Below, piece by piece: positions 1 through 8,749 of a stretch of DNA of 64,000 nt. The notes beneath the pieces were generated by a model. It did not search any database and was not told the DNA's origin. It worked only from the letters and a program-made list of their open reading frames with translations. The first letter of the stretch is position 1, and every line of letters starts with the position of its first letter. This DNA comes from Hungatella_A sp034142505. GTDB lineage: Bacteria; Bacillota; Clostridia; Lachnospirales; Lachnospiraceae. The stretch is taken from the NCBI GenBank assembly GCA_034142505.1, contig JAWZDV010000042.1:1-64000 (forward strand), in the 5' to 3' direction. The translations under genes were made by a program, and so were the position numbers.

Positions 1-147
1 GAAAACACCCAAAAATCTTTTTCAAATTTCTCTTGACATATCACCAGAATGCTTTGTAATCATTTTCTGATATTCTTTCTGATCTGTTTTCTGATTCGTT
101 TCCGGCCAGAACGGCTGTCAGTCTGTCAGGTTTCCGCTTAACTTAAG

Positions 148-891
148 CTATGCCGTTGGAGCGGTTGTCGATACGGTGAAGGTTGGGGTCACTGCAAATT
201 TATTGCCGTCCTGCCACGTTCCCATGGTTAAGGCATAGACTTTCAAGGTCATGCTGTTTCCGGCTGTTCCCTTGGCTTCCAATTTTCCCTTCCCCGCTGA
301 TGCATTCGTCTCATCTGCATCCATGTAATAATTGCCGCTTAAACTGTCTGTCAGCCAAAAATTCTTTCCCGCTCCCTCCACGGCATTCAGCTTCGGCAGG
401 CTGGACGCAAACTGGCCGTCTTTTTTTATGGCGATCATTACGTTATTAGATGCCGCAGTGTTCTTTAATGCGGTTGCGGTATCCACCAGCGTAATATCTT
501 TCCCCAGCGCCGCATCCACGGTACTGCCTGTTTTTGCTTCTATTTTTGAAATGTATACCCATACCGGCGTGGCGGAATTGTTGGTGATGGTGTAATTGCT
601 GACATCTCCCACAATTCCCGCATGGACATCCGATGTGGTGGGGGCCTCCGCCGCTGTCTGGCTTTTTCCCGGATCGACATCAAAAGCTGCCTTCAATGGC
701 ACCGTTACGCTGATCTGGGTTGCCTTGATGGTTCCCTCTATGGTCATATCCATGGTTCCTTTTCCGCTCTCATCCACGCTCGTCACCTCTGCATCACCTG
801 CCGCCGCCTGCGCTTCAATTCCTGTCATTCCCGTGACCGCCAGCCCCAGTGCTATGGCTAAGGCTGCTGTCTGTTTCCTGTTCTTTCTCAT
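148..891 (-). CDS. Secreted surface protein, last gene of the phase-variable operon (247 aa)
   Basis: Seen: a Sec signal peptide (MRKNRKQ, hydrophobic stretch to about residue 22, then an Ala-rich cleavage region after IEAQA), followed by a Thr/Ser/Ala-rich beta-type sequence with no Cys. A block reading VTVPLKAAFDVDP, a YTITNNSATPVWVYISKI segment and a C-terminal FAVTPTFTVST repeat the layout of the upstream 218-aa protein and of the C-terminus of the GLUG protein. The ATG has a strong GAGGAGGAAG ribosome site. There is no LPXTG motif. The presence of a signal peptidase in the same operon suggests an exported fibre or pilin-like subunit; this is inference, and I do not recognise a named family. 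It ends about 150 bases before the window edge. Confidence 0.85.
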   Translation of the reverse strand: MRKNRKQTAALAIALGLAVTGMTGIEAQAAAGDAEVTSVDESGKGTMDMTIEGTIKATQISVTVPLKAAFDVDPGKSQTAAEAPTTSDVHAGIVGDVSNYTITNNSATPVWVYISKIEAKTGSTVDAALGKDITLVDTATALKNTAASNNVMIAIKKDGQFASSLPKLNAVEGAGKNFWLTDSLSGNYYMDADETNASAGKGKLEAKGTAGNSMTLKVYALTMGTWQDGNKFAVTPTFTVSTTAPTA

Positions 892-944
892 GGTTCTTCC
901 TCCTCATATCCCTTTGGGTTTTGTTTGATTGCTGCCAGCTTGCG

Positions 945-1601
945 CTACCGCGCCTTTACTGTGCTGATTTTCAGCGTCGGCCTCACCGTAAACTGGTAGG
1001 CTCCATAGAAATCTGCCGCTACTTTTCCGTAGATCTGCAGTTCCACGGTGGCCTCCGCTCCGATCTCCGCCACCGGGATGTTCTCCTTTCCCGGGCAGAT
1101 GGCGTGCCGTTCAAATTCCCTCCTGCTTGCATAGGTCTGGTTTCTCTTTCCCAGCACCAGAATGGCTCTTCCCGGTTTTTCGGTCTCCTCCACAGTCTCT
1201 GCCAGGGCAAAATCCTGGACAGGACCGCCCGGGAATTTCTGCGTAAATACCAGGTCCGACGGGGACACCGGGTCCACACTGGCGATTTCCAGTTTTACCG
1301 GCACCACGGAATGGTTGGCCACAGCCAGGCCCTGCGGGCTGGTGATCTGTCCATCCGGCCTGGTTACCGCGTCGAATTCCGCCAGCGGGTCTACTGTAAA
1401 TTCCACGTCTGACGGCACCGCCGCTGAGATCAGCGTGACTTCAATGTTTCCCACCAGTTCTGTCTCCACATCTTTTTTCCCCTGTAACTGGTCAAAGGTT
1501 ACTTCGATATCCTCCCCGTATGCCGTTCCCGGCGGATGGACGGTCAAAAGCAGGATTACGGCGGCCATGATGGCGTTCCGTTGTTTTCTGTTCTTCTTCA
1601 T
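945..1601 (-). CDS. Secreted surface protein, paralogous layout to its neighbour (218 aa)
   Basis: The start is placed at the ATG at 1601 (MKKNRKQRN) because GGAGGAGG lies just upstream; an in-frame start 36 codons earlier would run through the end of the previous gene. Seen: a signal peptide, then beta-rich sequence with VPSDVEFTVDP, NHSVVPVKLEIASV and the ending FTVRPTLKISTV. These blocks match the order found in the 247-aa downstream protein and in the C-terminus of the GLUG protein, so the three appear to share one module. Two Cys are not obviously paired. It probably belongs to a secreted multi-subunit surface structure; the function is unknown. Confidence 0.8.
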   Translation of the reverse strand: MKKNRKQRNAIMAAVILLLTVHPPGTAYGEDIEVTFDQLQGKKDVETELVGNIEVTLISAAVPSDVEFTVDPLAEFDAVTRPDGQITSPQGLAVANHSVVPVKLEIASVDPVSPSDLVFTQKFPGGPVQDFALAETVEETEKPGRAILVLGKRNQTYASRREFERHAICPGKENIPVAEIGAEATVELQIYGKVAADFYGAYQFTVRPTLKISTVKAR

Positions 1602-1618
1602 TGCCGTTTTCCTCCTCC

Positions 1619-2217
1619 TCATTCGTACAGCGTCAGGGTTATCCGGGCGGCGGCCTGGCCGATATAACGCTCGGTCTCTTCCTGGTATGCGTAGAAACGG
1701 GCCGTGCACGCATACTGGCCTGGCGGCAGGTCTGTCTTTAGCGGAGCTGACTCCACATAGGTTCCCGGCTGGATGGCTCCGGTTTCGTATATCATCTCCC
1801 CGGTATCATCCCTCCATACCTCCACCCGGATCAGTTTTCCCTGGTTGGAGGGGTTCTCGATCAGCCAGTTGATCCCGCGGCCGCTTCCCTTTGTTTTTCC
1901 AGACGGGGTGGCATTGATGGACATGGCAAGCATTCCCTCCTCCACTATGGAATCCAGCTCCGCTGGCGTTCCTCGCGGCTTTTTCCGGGAATATCGCCCT
2001 GCACAATGTTAGCCTCATACTTAAGCCCCTCTTCCTCCTCCCCCGCCTGTTTTGCTTCTATATAAAAATGGACGGCCGTCACCAACGCGGCCAGAAACAG
2101 CGCCAGGAGAATCATGATTCCAGGGCTGATTCTGTTTTTTGTATGGGCTGTGGCTCCGCCTTTCCGGGGACGGTCCCTTCCCCGTCCGCCTTTTCCCCTC
2201 ACGTTCTCTCTCTCCAT
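1619..2217 (-). pseudogene. Frameshifted small surface protein of the SINATP/ARITL type
   Basis: Two overlapping reading frames together match the intact 183-aa neighbour at 2276-2827. The N-terminal part (MERENVRGKGG, transmembrane segment PGIMILLALFLAALVTAVHF) starts at the ATG at 2217 behind GGGAGAG and stops at 1945. The C-terminal part (VEEGMLAMSINATP ... AARITLTLYE) continues in another frame to 1619. A run of five A on the coding strand (1980-1984) lies at the join. Adding one A gives a continuous reading (PRGTPAELDSIVEEG) that aligns with AGRQAELDAIVEEG in the neighbour. It is therefore one gene broken by a one-base loss, a slippage-switched gene, or a sequencing error. Intact length would be about 199 aa. 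Confidence 0.75.
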
Positions 2218-2275
2218 CTTCTCTCCCACTTCCATGTCATTATTCTGCCGGTTGTTTCGTTTCCTGTTTTCGGGC

Positions 2276-2827
2276 TTATTCCTGCACATACAGGGTAATC
2301 CGGGCGGCGGCCCTTCCGATGTAGGCATTATCGCTGATCCGGTAAGCGTCAAAGTACGCAAGACAACTGTATTCCCCGGGTGGCAGCTCTGCATCCAGGT
2401 TTGCCTCCTCGATATACTGCTCCGGATCTAAATAGCCGGACTGGTATATCGTCTCGCCTGTGTCTTCACGGCTGATCGTTACGGTGAACCGGTTTCCGTT
2501 GTTGGGCGGATTCTCAATCAGAAAGTTTGCGGCGGCTTGTCCGTGTTTCATAACCGGGGTTGCGTTGATGGAAAAGGTCAGCATTCCCTCTTCTACGATG
2601 GCGTCTAGTTCTGCCTGGCGTCCCGCCGGATCATTTAAGGTTCCTCTTTTGACATTTCCTTCCGGCTCCAGCTGGGGATACTGCACTTCGGGCGGACGGT
2701 TCCCATCCCGGATTACCACATATCCCGCTCCGGCAGCCACCATGGTGCAGAATACTGCCGCCACAGTGATGACTGCCAGATTTGCATGGCCTCTTCTGGA
2801 ACGGTGGGACGGTTTTTCTTCTGTCAT
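2276..2827 (-). CDS. Membrane-anchored small surface protein (183 aa)
   Basis: Seen: a short basic N-terminus (EEKPSHRSRRG), one transmembrane or uncleaved signal segment at about residues 17-40, a linker, then an extracellular domain with SINATP, FLIENPPNNGNRFTV, EDTGETIYQSGYLDPEQYI, LPPGEYSCLAYFDAY and AARITLYVQE. The frameshifted gene downstream has the same motifs and the 181-aa protein upstream a degenerate version, so these are three tandem paralogs. The ATG follows GGAGAAG. The pattern is an immunoglobulin-like beta sandwich by appearance only. I know of no assigned function; the operon points to a role in a secreted surface structure. Confidence 0.8.
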   Translation of the reverse strand: MTEEKPSHRSRRGHANLAVITVAAVFCTMVAAGAGYVVIRDGNRPPEVQYPQLEPEGNVKRGTLNDPAGRQAELDAIVEEGMLTFSINATPVMKHGQAAANFLIENPPNNGNRFTVTISREDTGETIYQSGYLDPEQYIEEANLDAELPPGEYSCLAYFDAYRISDNAYIGRAAARITLYVQE

Positions 2828-2847
2828 GTTCTGCTTCTCCTTGATTT

Positions 2848-3393
2848 TTATGTTGTCACCCGGATCGTCAGTTCCAGGGTAATGGTTCCTGCCTGCTCTG
2901 TGCCGTCAAACAGTTCAATCTCTGCCAGTACCGGTGTTTCTCCGGGGTCTAATGCTTCAGACAGTTCAACCGTCTCCAGGTATTGTCCGGGTTCTATCCG
3001 TCTGCTTCCTCCAAGGTGCGCTCCGGTTGACTTTAAATACAGGCTGATTCTGGAACTGTAATGATTTTCAGCCGGGTTTTCAAACTCAATATTGCAGTCC
3101 CGGCTTCCCTGCTTCATGGTGGGCAGCTGGTTCAGCACCACACGGTACTCCCCCTTTGCCACTGGACGGGTTTCAGTACTCAGAAGCCCGTCGCGGGCAT
3201 CTTTGTCCGCCTGAAGATCCATCCGGGAGCGGATGGAGGCCTGAATGGGAGCTGGGAAATCGGATACTGCTATGGCTGCTGCGGCGGCTGACAGAACCGC
3301 CACAGACAGGAACACACCGATTTTCTTTTGTCTGTTTTTTCGTCTGCTTCTCTGCCTGCGTCCTTCTTCTCTGCTCATCTTTCCTGCCCTCAT
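2848..3393 (-). CDS. Membrane-anchored small surface protein, divergent paralog (181 aa)
   Basis: The start ATG overlaps the TGA of the GLUG-protein frame (ATGA at 3390-3393), so translation is probably coupled; a second ATG five codons in, behind GAGGGC, is an alternative. Seen: a very basic N-terminus (RRQRSRRKNRQKK), one hydrophobic segment, then a beta-rich domain with NIEFENPAENHYSSRI, IEPGQYLETVELSEALDPGE and TITLELTIRV. These correspond to the ENPxN, dPxQYIexxxLdxxLppGE and xxITLxV blocks of the next two genes. Function unknown. Confidence 0.8.
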   Translation of the reverse strand: MRAGKMSREEGRRQRSRRKNRQKKIGVFLSVAVLSAAAAAIAVSDFPAPIQASIRSRMDLQADKDARDGLLSTETRPVAKGEYRVVLNQLPTMKQGSRDCNIEFENPAENHYSSRISLYLKSTGAHLGGSRRIEPGQYLETVELSEALDPGETPVLAEIELFDGTEQAGTITLELTIRVTT

Positions 3394-6300
3394 CCTGCAC
3401 TCACATCCACACCGGCTCCCTGGTCTTCCGATGGAATCTGAAAATCATAGGTGATTTTGAATCCAAAGGTCTGCTCCGGTCCGATATGAAGCGGACTGTA
3501 TTTGATGAAATACCGGTACCAGAGGACATCTCCAGCCCCCAGGCTTCCTTTCATCCAGGTGCCCGCCGCTCCATCTGCTCCCGGTTCATAATAGATGTCT
3601 CCCAGGATTTCTAACTTTCCCGTATCCTGACTGGTCTCCGGTTTTGTAATCCCCAGTTTGACTCCGTCTTCTTTCAGCGGCGTTCCCATATGTATCTCGT
3701 CGTTTTTGCCAATCGTTTTCAAGGTGGTATCCTTCCCCTCAATAATCGGGGATAGGCTGCTGATCTTCATCTGTAAAGGGTAAGCGTTGGCATTCGACAG
3801 GCTGATATCCTCCGTATAAGCAGTTCCCTTGACACCAGGCTCCAGCACAATCGGTACGGAAGTTTTTAAATCCACCACCAGTTTCTTTCCTTTCACCCCT
3901 GCAATCTCTACCATCACTTCATACCTCATCACCTTGGTGTTTTCTCCGATGCCTGTTCTGGATGCTGCCTCCAGCAGAAGTTTTCGGCTGGAGGGATAGT
4001 GATAGGCGGCTCCGTTATATAAGGTCAGAACATTTCCAATGGATACCGATGGGGCCGTGAGGGAACCGGCGCTGACCGCCAGATCCTGGTCTCCTGCCGT
4101 CAGCGCCAGGTTTGTGTGGGCATGGCTGCTCCCATATGTATGGAAATTGCTGCTTATGGTCGCTTTGTCCACCAGGGTAATCACCGGCTCATCCGCGGCC
4201 GGTAGTGGGATGATGCCGCGGAACCATGCGGTGGATGGCAGGGTTCCTCCGCTCCATACCCCGGCAGCGCCGGTCAGGGCTCCTCCTGTTTCCGTGACCT
4301 TTGACGGGTCCAGAGTGACAGACAGAATTTCCGGGGCCTGGAACGTTGGATAACCTTTGGTTTTCTCTTCCGTCAGGCTGGTATACCAGATGCGGTCTGC
4401 CCCTTCCCGCTCCACATTCTCATAGGTGTTTAAACCGGCGGTCTGTTCCCTCCGCTTGGCATCGCTGGTGGTGTCGAAGCGGATCACCTGGCTGCTGTCG
4501 GACAGGGTTTTGTTACTGTAACATTGGGCGAGGCTGCCTCCTGTTTTTCCAGCAATGCTTCCGGCCGTCCCTCCTGCTGTGATGGTTCCGGTATCCAGGC
4601 AGACGGAATAACAGTTTTGAATGCTTCCCGCGCTTCCGTCTCCTGCAATTCCTCCGGCTGCGGAAGCGGCACCGGAACCGGCCAGTCTGGATTCTATGTT
4701 ATAGCAGTCACGGATCTGCGCAGACGTTCCGGTCATCCGTCCGGCGATGCCGCCTGCATAACCAGCTCCGGTTCCCACGTTGTTCCTGCTGTAACACTGG
4801 TAAATGGTTCCGCCATTCAGCAGGCCGGTGATGGCTCCCTGGTTTCCGCCGGAGGATTTAAGGGCAGAGTCCACGACTGCGGTCCTTGCTATGGTTCCGG
4901 TTACCGCTCCGAACAGCCCGGTGTTGGCGGCGGAGTCCGTGGCGGAAGCTGTGGCAGTATCTATGTGAAGTCCACTCACTTCATAGATATCCACATTGTC
5001 TGTGCCGAAGGTTCCACTGTAATTCCGGATGGGAGTCCAGAGGAGAAAACCGGTTCCGGTTTCGGTATAGGAAGCCCCCTGTAAATTAAGATCGTTCATC
5101 AGTATGGCGCAGGTGTCTGTTTTTCCTGCCACGTTGTTTACCTGCCAGGCGAACCAGGCTAATTGTTCGGCATCTTTTATTTGGTACGGCTTATCCGGAG
5201 TCCCATCGCCTGTGGGTTTTGTCTTATCCGCTGGGAAAAATCCATACTCCAGGGCTTCTCCTGCTTTCTCCCAGTCGAAAGGAACGAGAGAACCAAATGT
5301 TGGGTAGGCGTCCTTGTTATATTGCCAGACGCCGTTTAGGGAATTTTCATTGAGTTTATACGCGAATGCCCATGTTTGCATCTGTGCTGTTGTTAAAGCA
5401 GTTGCCTTGTCATCTCCTTTTCCAGACGTATTTACATCATAATAAGAATTTATTGTTTTCGCTGGAGAAGAAGTAGCTCCTCTAATTGCATTTCCTCTTT
5501 GCGACACAATTTCCCCAACATTATAACAATTCTCAATGAAGACCCCAATTGTCTCACCCACTTGCGGTGAGCCGTTTCCTACAATTCCTCCTGCATACCC
5601 ATTATCTGTTGCATCGATACGTCCAAAATTATAGCAATTTCTAATAATCACGCTGCTAGTCGCCGGGCCAGCCCATACCTTTCCGGCAATTCCTCCTATA
5701 CCACAATCAATTCCTGGTGTTCCACTCACATCGCCAAAATTATAGCAGCCATCAAATACCACATCCATCTCATCATCGAGACCAAGAATTGAACCAAATG
5801 TGCCAACTTCACCAGTGCCATTTAATATATCTACTTTATTCCAGCAATTTAGTACAGTCCCCTCTGTCATTACAGCAATAAACAGTCCCTTTTTTCGGAC
5901 TTTTTTATGATCCACATAACCCGATTCTACCCCCAGATTTTTAATTGTTCCGCGCGATACATGCCGAAACAGTCCATCACTGCCACTCACGCTTCCGTCT
6001 ATATGTAAATTTTTTATTGCATGATTTCCGCCATCAAATATTCCTTTGTATAAATCAATTGATTTCCACACTAAACCGTTGGATAAGTCATCCGGATTAT
6101 AAATCTCTCCCGTGTAGTCCTTTCCAAACAAGTCAATATCCGCTGTCAAAGTCGCACAAAGATTGGTACTCCCTGCATTAACTGTAACCGCAAACCAAGC
6201 CAGATCTTCTGCGCTGTCAAGCAGGTAGGGGTTTGTCTCTGTTCCCGGTGTCTCGCTGGCATTTGCGGTTGGGGGCGGCGTTGTGATCTTAGCGCCTACA

Positions 6301-6920
6301 TCCAACCAGCTGGAATAACTTTCTTTTGCGGTTTTGGCTGTAAGGGCATAGCTTCTGATTCCCTCTCCTACGGATGCCTTTAGTCGAATTTGGCTAGTTG
6401 TAGCAAGGTCCATATCCTGTTTTGTTTCCATGTCTGATTCTGAGTTCACTCCTGCGTTTGAAACTAGGGCTGTCCCAACCACAGGCACATCATGAGAGGT
6501 CACTGTTACAGTTTCTTCCATCCGGATTTGATTGCCCTCCTCTATTCGGATTCCGCCTTCTCCATCCCACTGAATCGCCTGTCCATCCACCTCCTGCGGG
6601 AGAATGATTTCTCCGGCGTTTAAAAGATCGGAGAGAATCATATCTCCGGGGAGTTCCAGGGCCACCACTGACACGCGCGAGTTATCTGTTATGATCCCAT
6701 GTTCACTCGTAGAAAAATACTCGATCTGGGGATAGGCATGTTCGGTCTTTTTCCAGGTTCCTGGAATCTGGCTTTCTGGCCCGGTCATATCTAATGTCCT
6801 CATTCCACACAGGTCAAATGCTGTATCACCGGCTTCTGGCATCATAGCCAGCTGCGGCTGTGGCTTCTTCCTCCACACATGCCATCTGTCTGTCATAAAC
6901 GCAGCCACTGAACGTTCCAT
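3390..6920 (-). CDS. GLUG-repeat surface protein, C-terminal part (separate frame)
   Basis: This frame carries most of a giant extracellular protein. Repeated GLUG-type units are visible (GLFRHVSRGTIKNLGV, GGIAGKV, IRNCYNFGRI, GGIVGNG, IENCYNVGEI, GGIAGRM), each a glycine turn followed by a Cys-Tyr-Asn strand, as known for GLUG-motif adhesin-like proteins that form beta-helical stalks. The last ~220 residues (KTSVPIVLEPG, DISLSNANAYPLQMKISSLSP) resemble the module in the two small proteins at 148-1601. The first ~30 residues read in this frame are the shifted shadow of a GLUG unit belonging to the upstream frame, so the ATG at 6920 is probably not a real start. The frames should join near 6826-6850. 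Bases about 5390-6190 are visibly more AT-rich than the rest. Confidence 0.7.
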   Translation of the reverse strand: MERSVAAFMTDRWHVWRKKPQPQLAMMPEAGDTAFDLCGMRTLDMTGPESQIPGTWKKTEHAYPQIEYFSTSEHGIITDNSRVSVVALELPGDMILSDLLNAGEIILPQEVDGQAIQWDGEGGIRIEEGNQIRMEETVTVTSHDVPVVGTALVSNAGVNSESDMETKQDMDLATTSQIRLKASVGEGIRSYALTAKTAKESYSSWLDVGAKITTPPPTANASETPGTETNPYLLDSAEDLAWFAVTVNAGSTNLCATLTADIDLFGKDYTGEIYNPDDLSNGLVWKSIDLYKGIFDGGNHAIKNLHIDGSVSGSDGLFRHVSRGTIKNLGVESGYVDHKKVRKKGLFIAVMTEGTVLNCWNKVDILNGTGEVGTFGSILGLDDEMDVVFDGCYNFGDVSGTPGIDCGIGGIAGKVWAGPATSSVIIRNCYNFGRIDATDNGYAGGIVGNGSPQVGETIGVFIENCYNVGEIVSQRGNAIRGATSSPAKTINSYYDVNTSGKGDDKATALTTAQMQTWAFAYKLNENSLNGVWQYNKDAYPTFGSLVPFDWEKAGEALEYGFFPADKTKPTGDGTPDKPYQIKDAEQLAWFAWQVNNVAGKTDTCAILMNDLNLQGASYTETGTGFLLWTPIRNYSGTFGTDNVDIYEVSGLHIDTATASATDSAANTGLFGAVTGTIARTAVVDSALKSSGGNQGAITGLLNGGTIYQCYSRNNVGTGAGYAGGIAGRMTGTSAQIRDCYNIESRLAGSGAASAAGGIAGDGSAGSIQNCYSVCLDTGTITAGGTAGSIAGKTGGSLAQCYSNKTLSDSSQVIRFDTTSDAKRREQTAGLNTYENVEREGADRIWYTSLTEEKTKGYPTFQAPEILSVTLDPSKVTETGGALTGAAGVWSGGTLPSTAWFRGIIPLPAADEPVITLVDKATISSNFHTYGSSHAHTNLALTAGDQDLAVSAGSLTAPSVSIGNVLTLYNGAAYHYPSSRKLLLEAASRTGIGENTKVMRYEVMVEIAGVKGKKLVVDLKTSVPIVLEPGVKGTAYTEDISLSNANAYPLQMKISSLSPIIEGKDTTLKTIGKNDEIHMGTPLKEDGVKLGITKPETSQDTGKLEILGDIYYEPGADGAAGTWMKGSLGAGDVLWYRYFIKYSPLHIGPEQTFGFKITYDFQIPSEDQGAGVDVSAG

Positions 6921-8637
6921 CCCCCGATGCCGTGAATGCTCCGCGGATGCTGCCGGCGCTTCCTACCGTTACGGTGGAATAACAGTTTATAATGCTTCCT
7001 TCATTGACGGCTGCAAATCCGCCATTGACGCCATCGCTGTCAGATAATCCGGTGGCATAGCTGTTCTCGGTTCTGGTTCCTTCCCCAAGAATCCCAGCCA
7101 GGCCGCCGGTATAATTCTCCAGGGCTCCCAGACCGGAATCGATGGTCACCAGTGCAAAGCTGTTAATTAGTACGGTTTCTCCTGTGCTTTCGGCTATCAG
7201 TCCTCCTGCAGTTACACGGTCCGCTGTAACCAGAATATAAATGTCGCCAAGAGGACTGCCTGTATATTGGAGTTCTTTTTCGGTCGTCTGTGGTTCTGAG
7301 TTGTTTTCTATTCCGGTTTCTGAAGAGTTCTCCTCTCCTGCTTCTTCTGCATTCGATAGAGATGACACAGACGGTTCTCTCTCCTCAGCATCTGATGGTG
7401 TTGCCTGTTGTGCCTGCTGTAACTCAACAGTATCTTCCGCTACCATGGAGGCGGCCTTCATCGCCAGAAGCTGGCGGATAACCGGCTGGTACGCTATGGT
7501 CTCTGGGGGGATGGCTTCCTCTGGCTGTGCGGAAGATGGATTGGTTCCTGCCTCCTGGTCTGCTGGCTGTTGTTGTGATTCTGTCCCGCCAGCGAGAGTT
7601 CCACTTTCTGGCTCGGCTCCGGTTCCCGGCTCTGTCCCACTCTCGGTTCCACTTTCTGGTTCAGCTTCGGTTCCTGGCTTCGTTCCACTCTCACTTCCAC
7701 TTCCTGGCTCTGATCCGGTTCCTGGCTTGCTTCCACTCTCACTTCCACCTTCTGGCTCTACTCCGCTTCCTGGCTCGCTTCCGCTCTCAGTTCCACTTCC
7801 TGCCTCTGCTCCGGTTCCCGGCTTGCTTCCGTTCTCAGTTCCACCTCCTGGCTCTGCTCCGCTTCCCGGCTCACTTTCAGCTTCCGTCCCGCCCTCTGGG
7901 TCTGTTTCTGTCTTTACATCTATTTCTGTTCCAATAACAGTTCCCGTTTCTGTTATAGTTTCTGTATCTGTTACAGTTTCTCCTCCGATCCCTGGACCTT
8001 CCTCTATTTCCAGCTCACCTCCTGTTCCCGGCCTCTCTGTCATCTCCATTCCAGGCCCTTTCCACTCATCCGCTTCCGGTGGGCTGGCTTTCTCTAACAA
8101 ATATTCTGCCTCCGATGGACTGGCCGTTCGGATCTCCCCATTCATCCCACAGTTTCGGATCACCGTATCAACCGCATATGCTGCCAGCGCACCATATCCA
8201 TCCACATAATGCTCCCCATCATAATAGGTAAACGGATGTTCAATCTCCGCACCGCTTAAGAACAGATTCTCTACCTCCGCACCCTCCAGCACACCAAACA
8301 GCGGTCTTGTAAGCCCGCTGACCACATGCCCGTTTCCATCCAGACTTCCGGTAAATGGCTCCAGATTTGTCCCGATAGACTGATACAGCCATCCTAAATC
8401 CAGGTCTTCTTCCAGCCGGTATTTCCCATTCAGATTATATTCCTCACTGGCCGTGTCCAGCAGATACTGTTCCAGTTCTTCCTCCGTATAAATGAGCACC
8501 GTCTCACGGCTTTTCGCGCGGACTGTTCCTATGCTGTGCACCGCAAACACCACTGCCGCTGCCAGCCCCACTATGGCGAACCCGGCCAGCAGGCCGCTCC
8601 TCTCTTTTCCTTTTGTATGTAATCGAAAATGGCTCAT
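6826..8637 (-). CDS. GLUG-repeat surface protein, N-terminal part (603 aa before stop)
   Basis: The ATG at 8637 follows GGAGGAG. Seen: a basic start, a transmembrane or signal segment at about residues 15-38 (LLAGFAIVGLAAAVVFAVH), then YTEEELEQYLLD and GLUG-like units (LFGVLEGAEVENLFLSGAEI, VIRNCGMNGEI), a long low-complexity Gly/Ser/Glu/Thr/Pro spacer (about residues 200-345) and further GLUG units (GGFAAVNEGSIINCYSTVTV, FSGCVYDRQMA). The frame ends at a TGA inside a GLUG unit while the protein clearly continues in the +1 frame (GDTAFDLCGMRTLDM). The whole protein would be roughly 1,750 aa, anchored at its N-terminus and lacking a sortase motif. It is probably the stalk or adhesin of the operon. 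Confidence 0.75.
   Translation of the reverse strand: MSHFRLHTKGKERSGLLAGFAIVGLAAAVVFAVHSIGTVRAKSRETVLIYTEEELEQYLLDTASEEYNLNGKYRLEEDLDLGWLYQSIGTNLEPFTGSLDGNGHVVSGLTRPLFGVLEGAEVENLFLSGAEIEHPFTYYDGEHYVDGYGALAAYAVDTVIRNCGMNGEIRTASPSEAEYLLEKASPPEADEWKGPGMEMTERPGTGGELEIEEGPGIGGETVTDTETITETGTVIGTEIDVKTETDPEGGTEAESEPGSGAEPGGGTENGSKPGTGAEAGSGTESGSEPGSGVEPEGGSESGSKPGTGSEPGSGSESGTKPGTEAEPESGTESGTEPGTGAEPESGTLAGGTESQQQPADQEAGTNPSSAQPEEAIPPETIAYQPVIRQLLAMKAASMVAEDTVELQQAQQATPSDAEEREPSVSSLSNAEEAGEENSSETGIENNSEPQTTEKELQYTGSPLGDIYILVTADRVTAGGLIAESTGETVLINSFALVTIDSGLGALENYTGGLAGILGEGTRTENSYATGLSDSDGVNGGFAAVNEGSIINCYSTVTVGSAGSIRGAFTASGDGTFSGCVYDRQMACVEEEATAAAGYDARSR
7590..8040 (-). repeat. Low-complexity coding repeat (Gly/Ser/Glu/Pro/Thr spacer)
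   Basis: Degenerate 18-24 base units encode runs such as GTESGSEPGSGVEPEGGS, GSKPGTGSEP and GTKPGTEAEP within the GLUG protein. The unit sequence is C/T-rich on the plus strand, which also leaves a long spurious open frame there. Such spacers in surface proteins act as flexible wall-spanning stalks and vary in copy number by slippage or recombination (family knowledge). Confidence 0.7.
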
Positions 8638-8749
8638 CTTACAAACTCCTCCAACCCTTTCTCTTCCTGTGCTGTCTTCCCTTGTTAACTCCCGGTTTAA
8701 TCTGCCCTGCCGGCATTAGCCATGGTTCGCCCCGGTGCTTCTTTCCCTG

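Noticed and set aside
6830..6920. ATG at 6920 as a true start of the 1,176-codon frame
   Set aside because: The first 30 codons are the frame-shifted image of a GLUG unit read correctly in the other frame, and GGGGG abuts the ATG without spacing.
7241..8209. 322-codon plus-strand open frame rich in Ser/Pro/Val
   Set aside because: It mirrors the low-complexity repeat of the GLUG protein on the opposite strand; no start signal.
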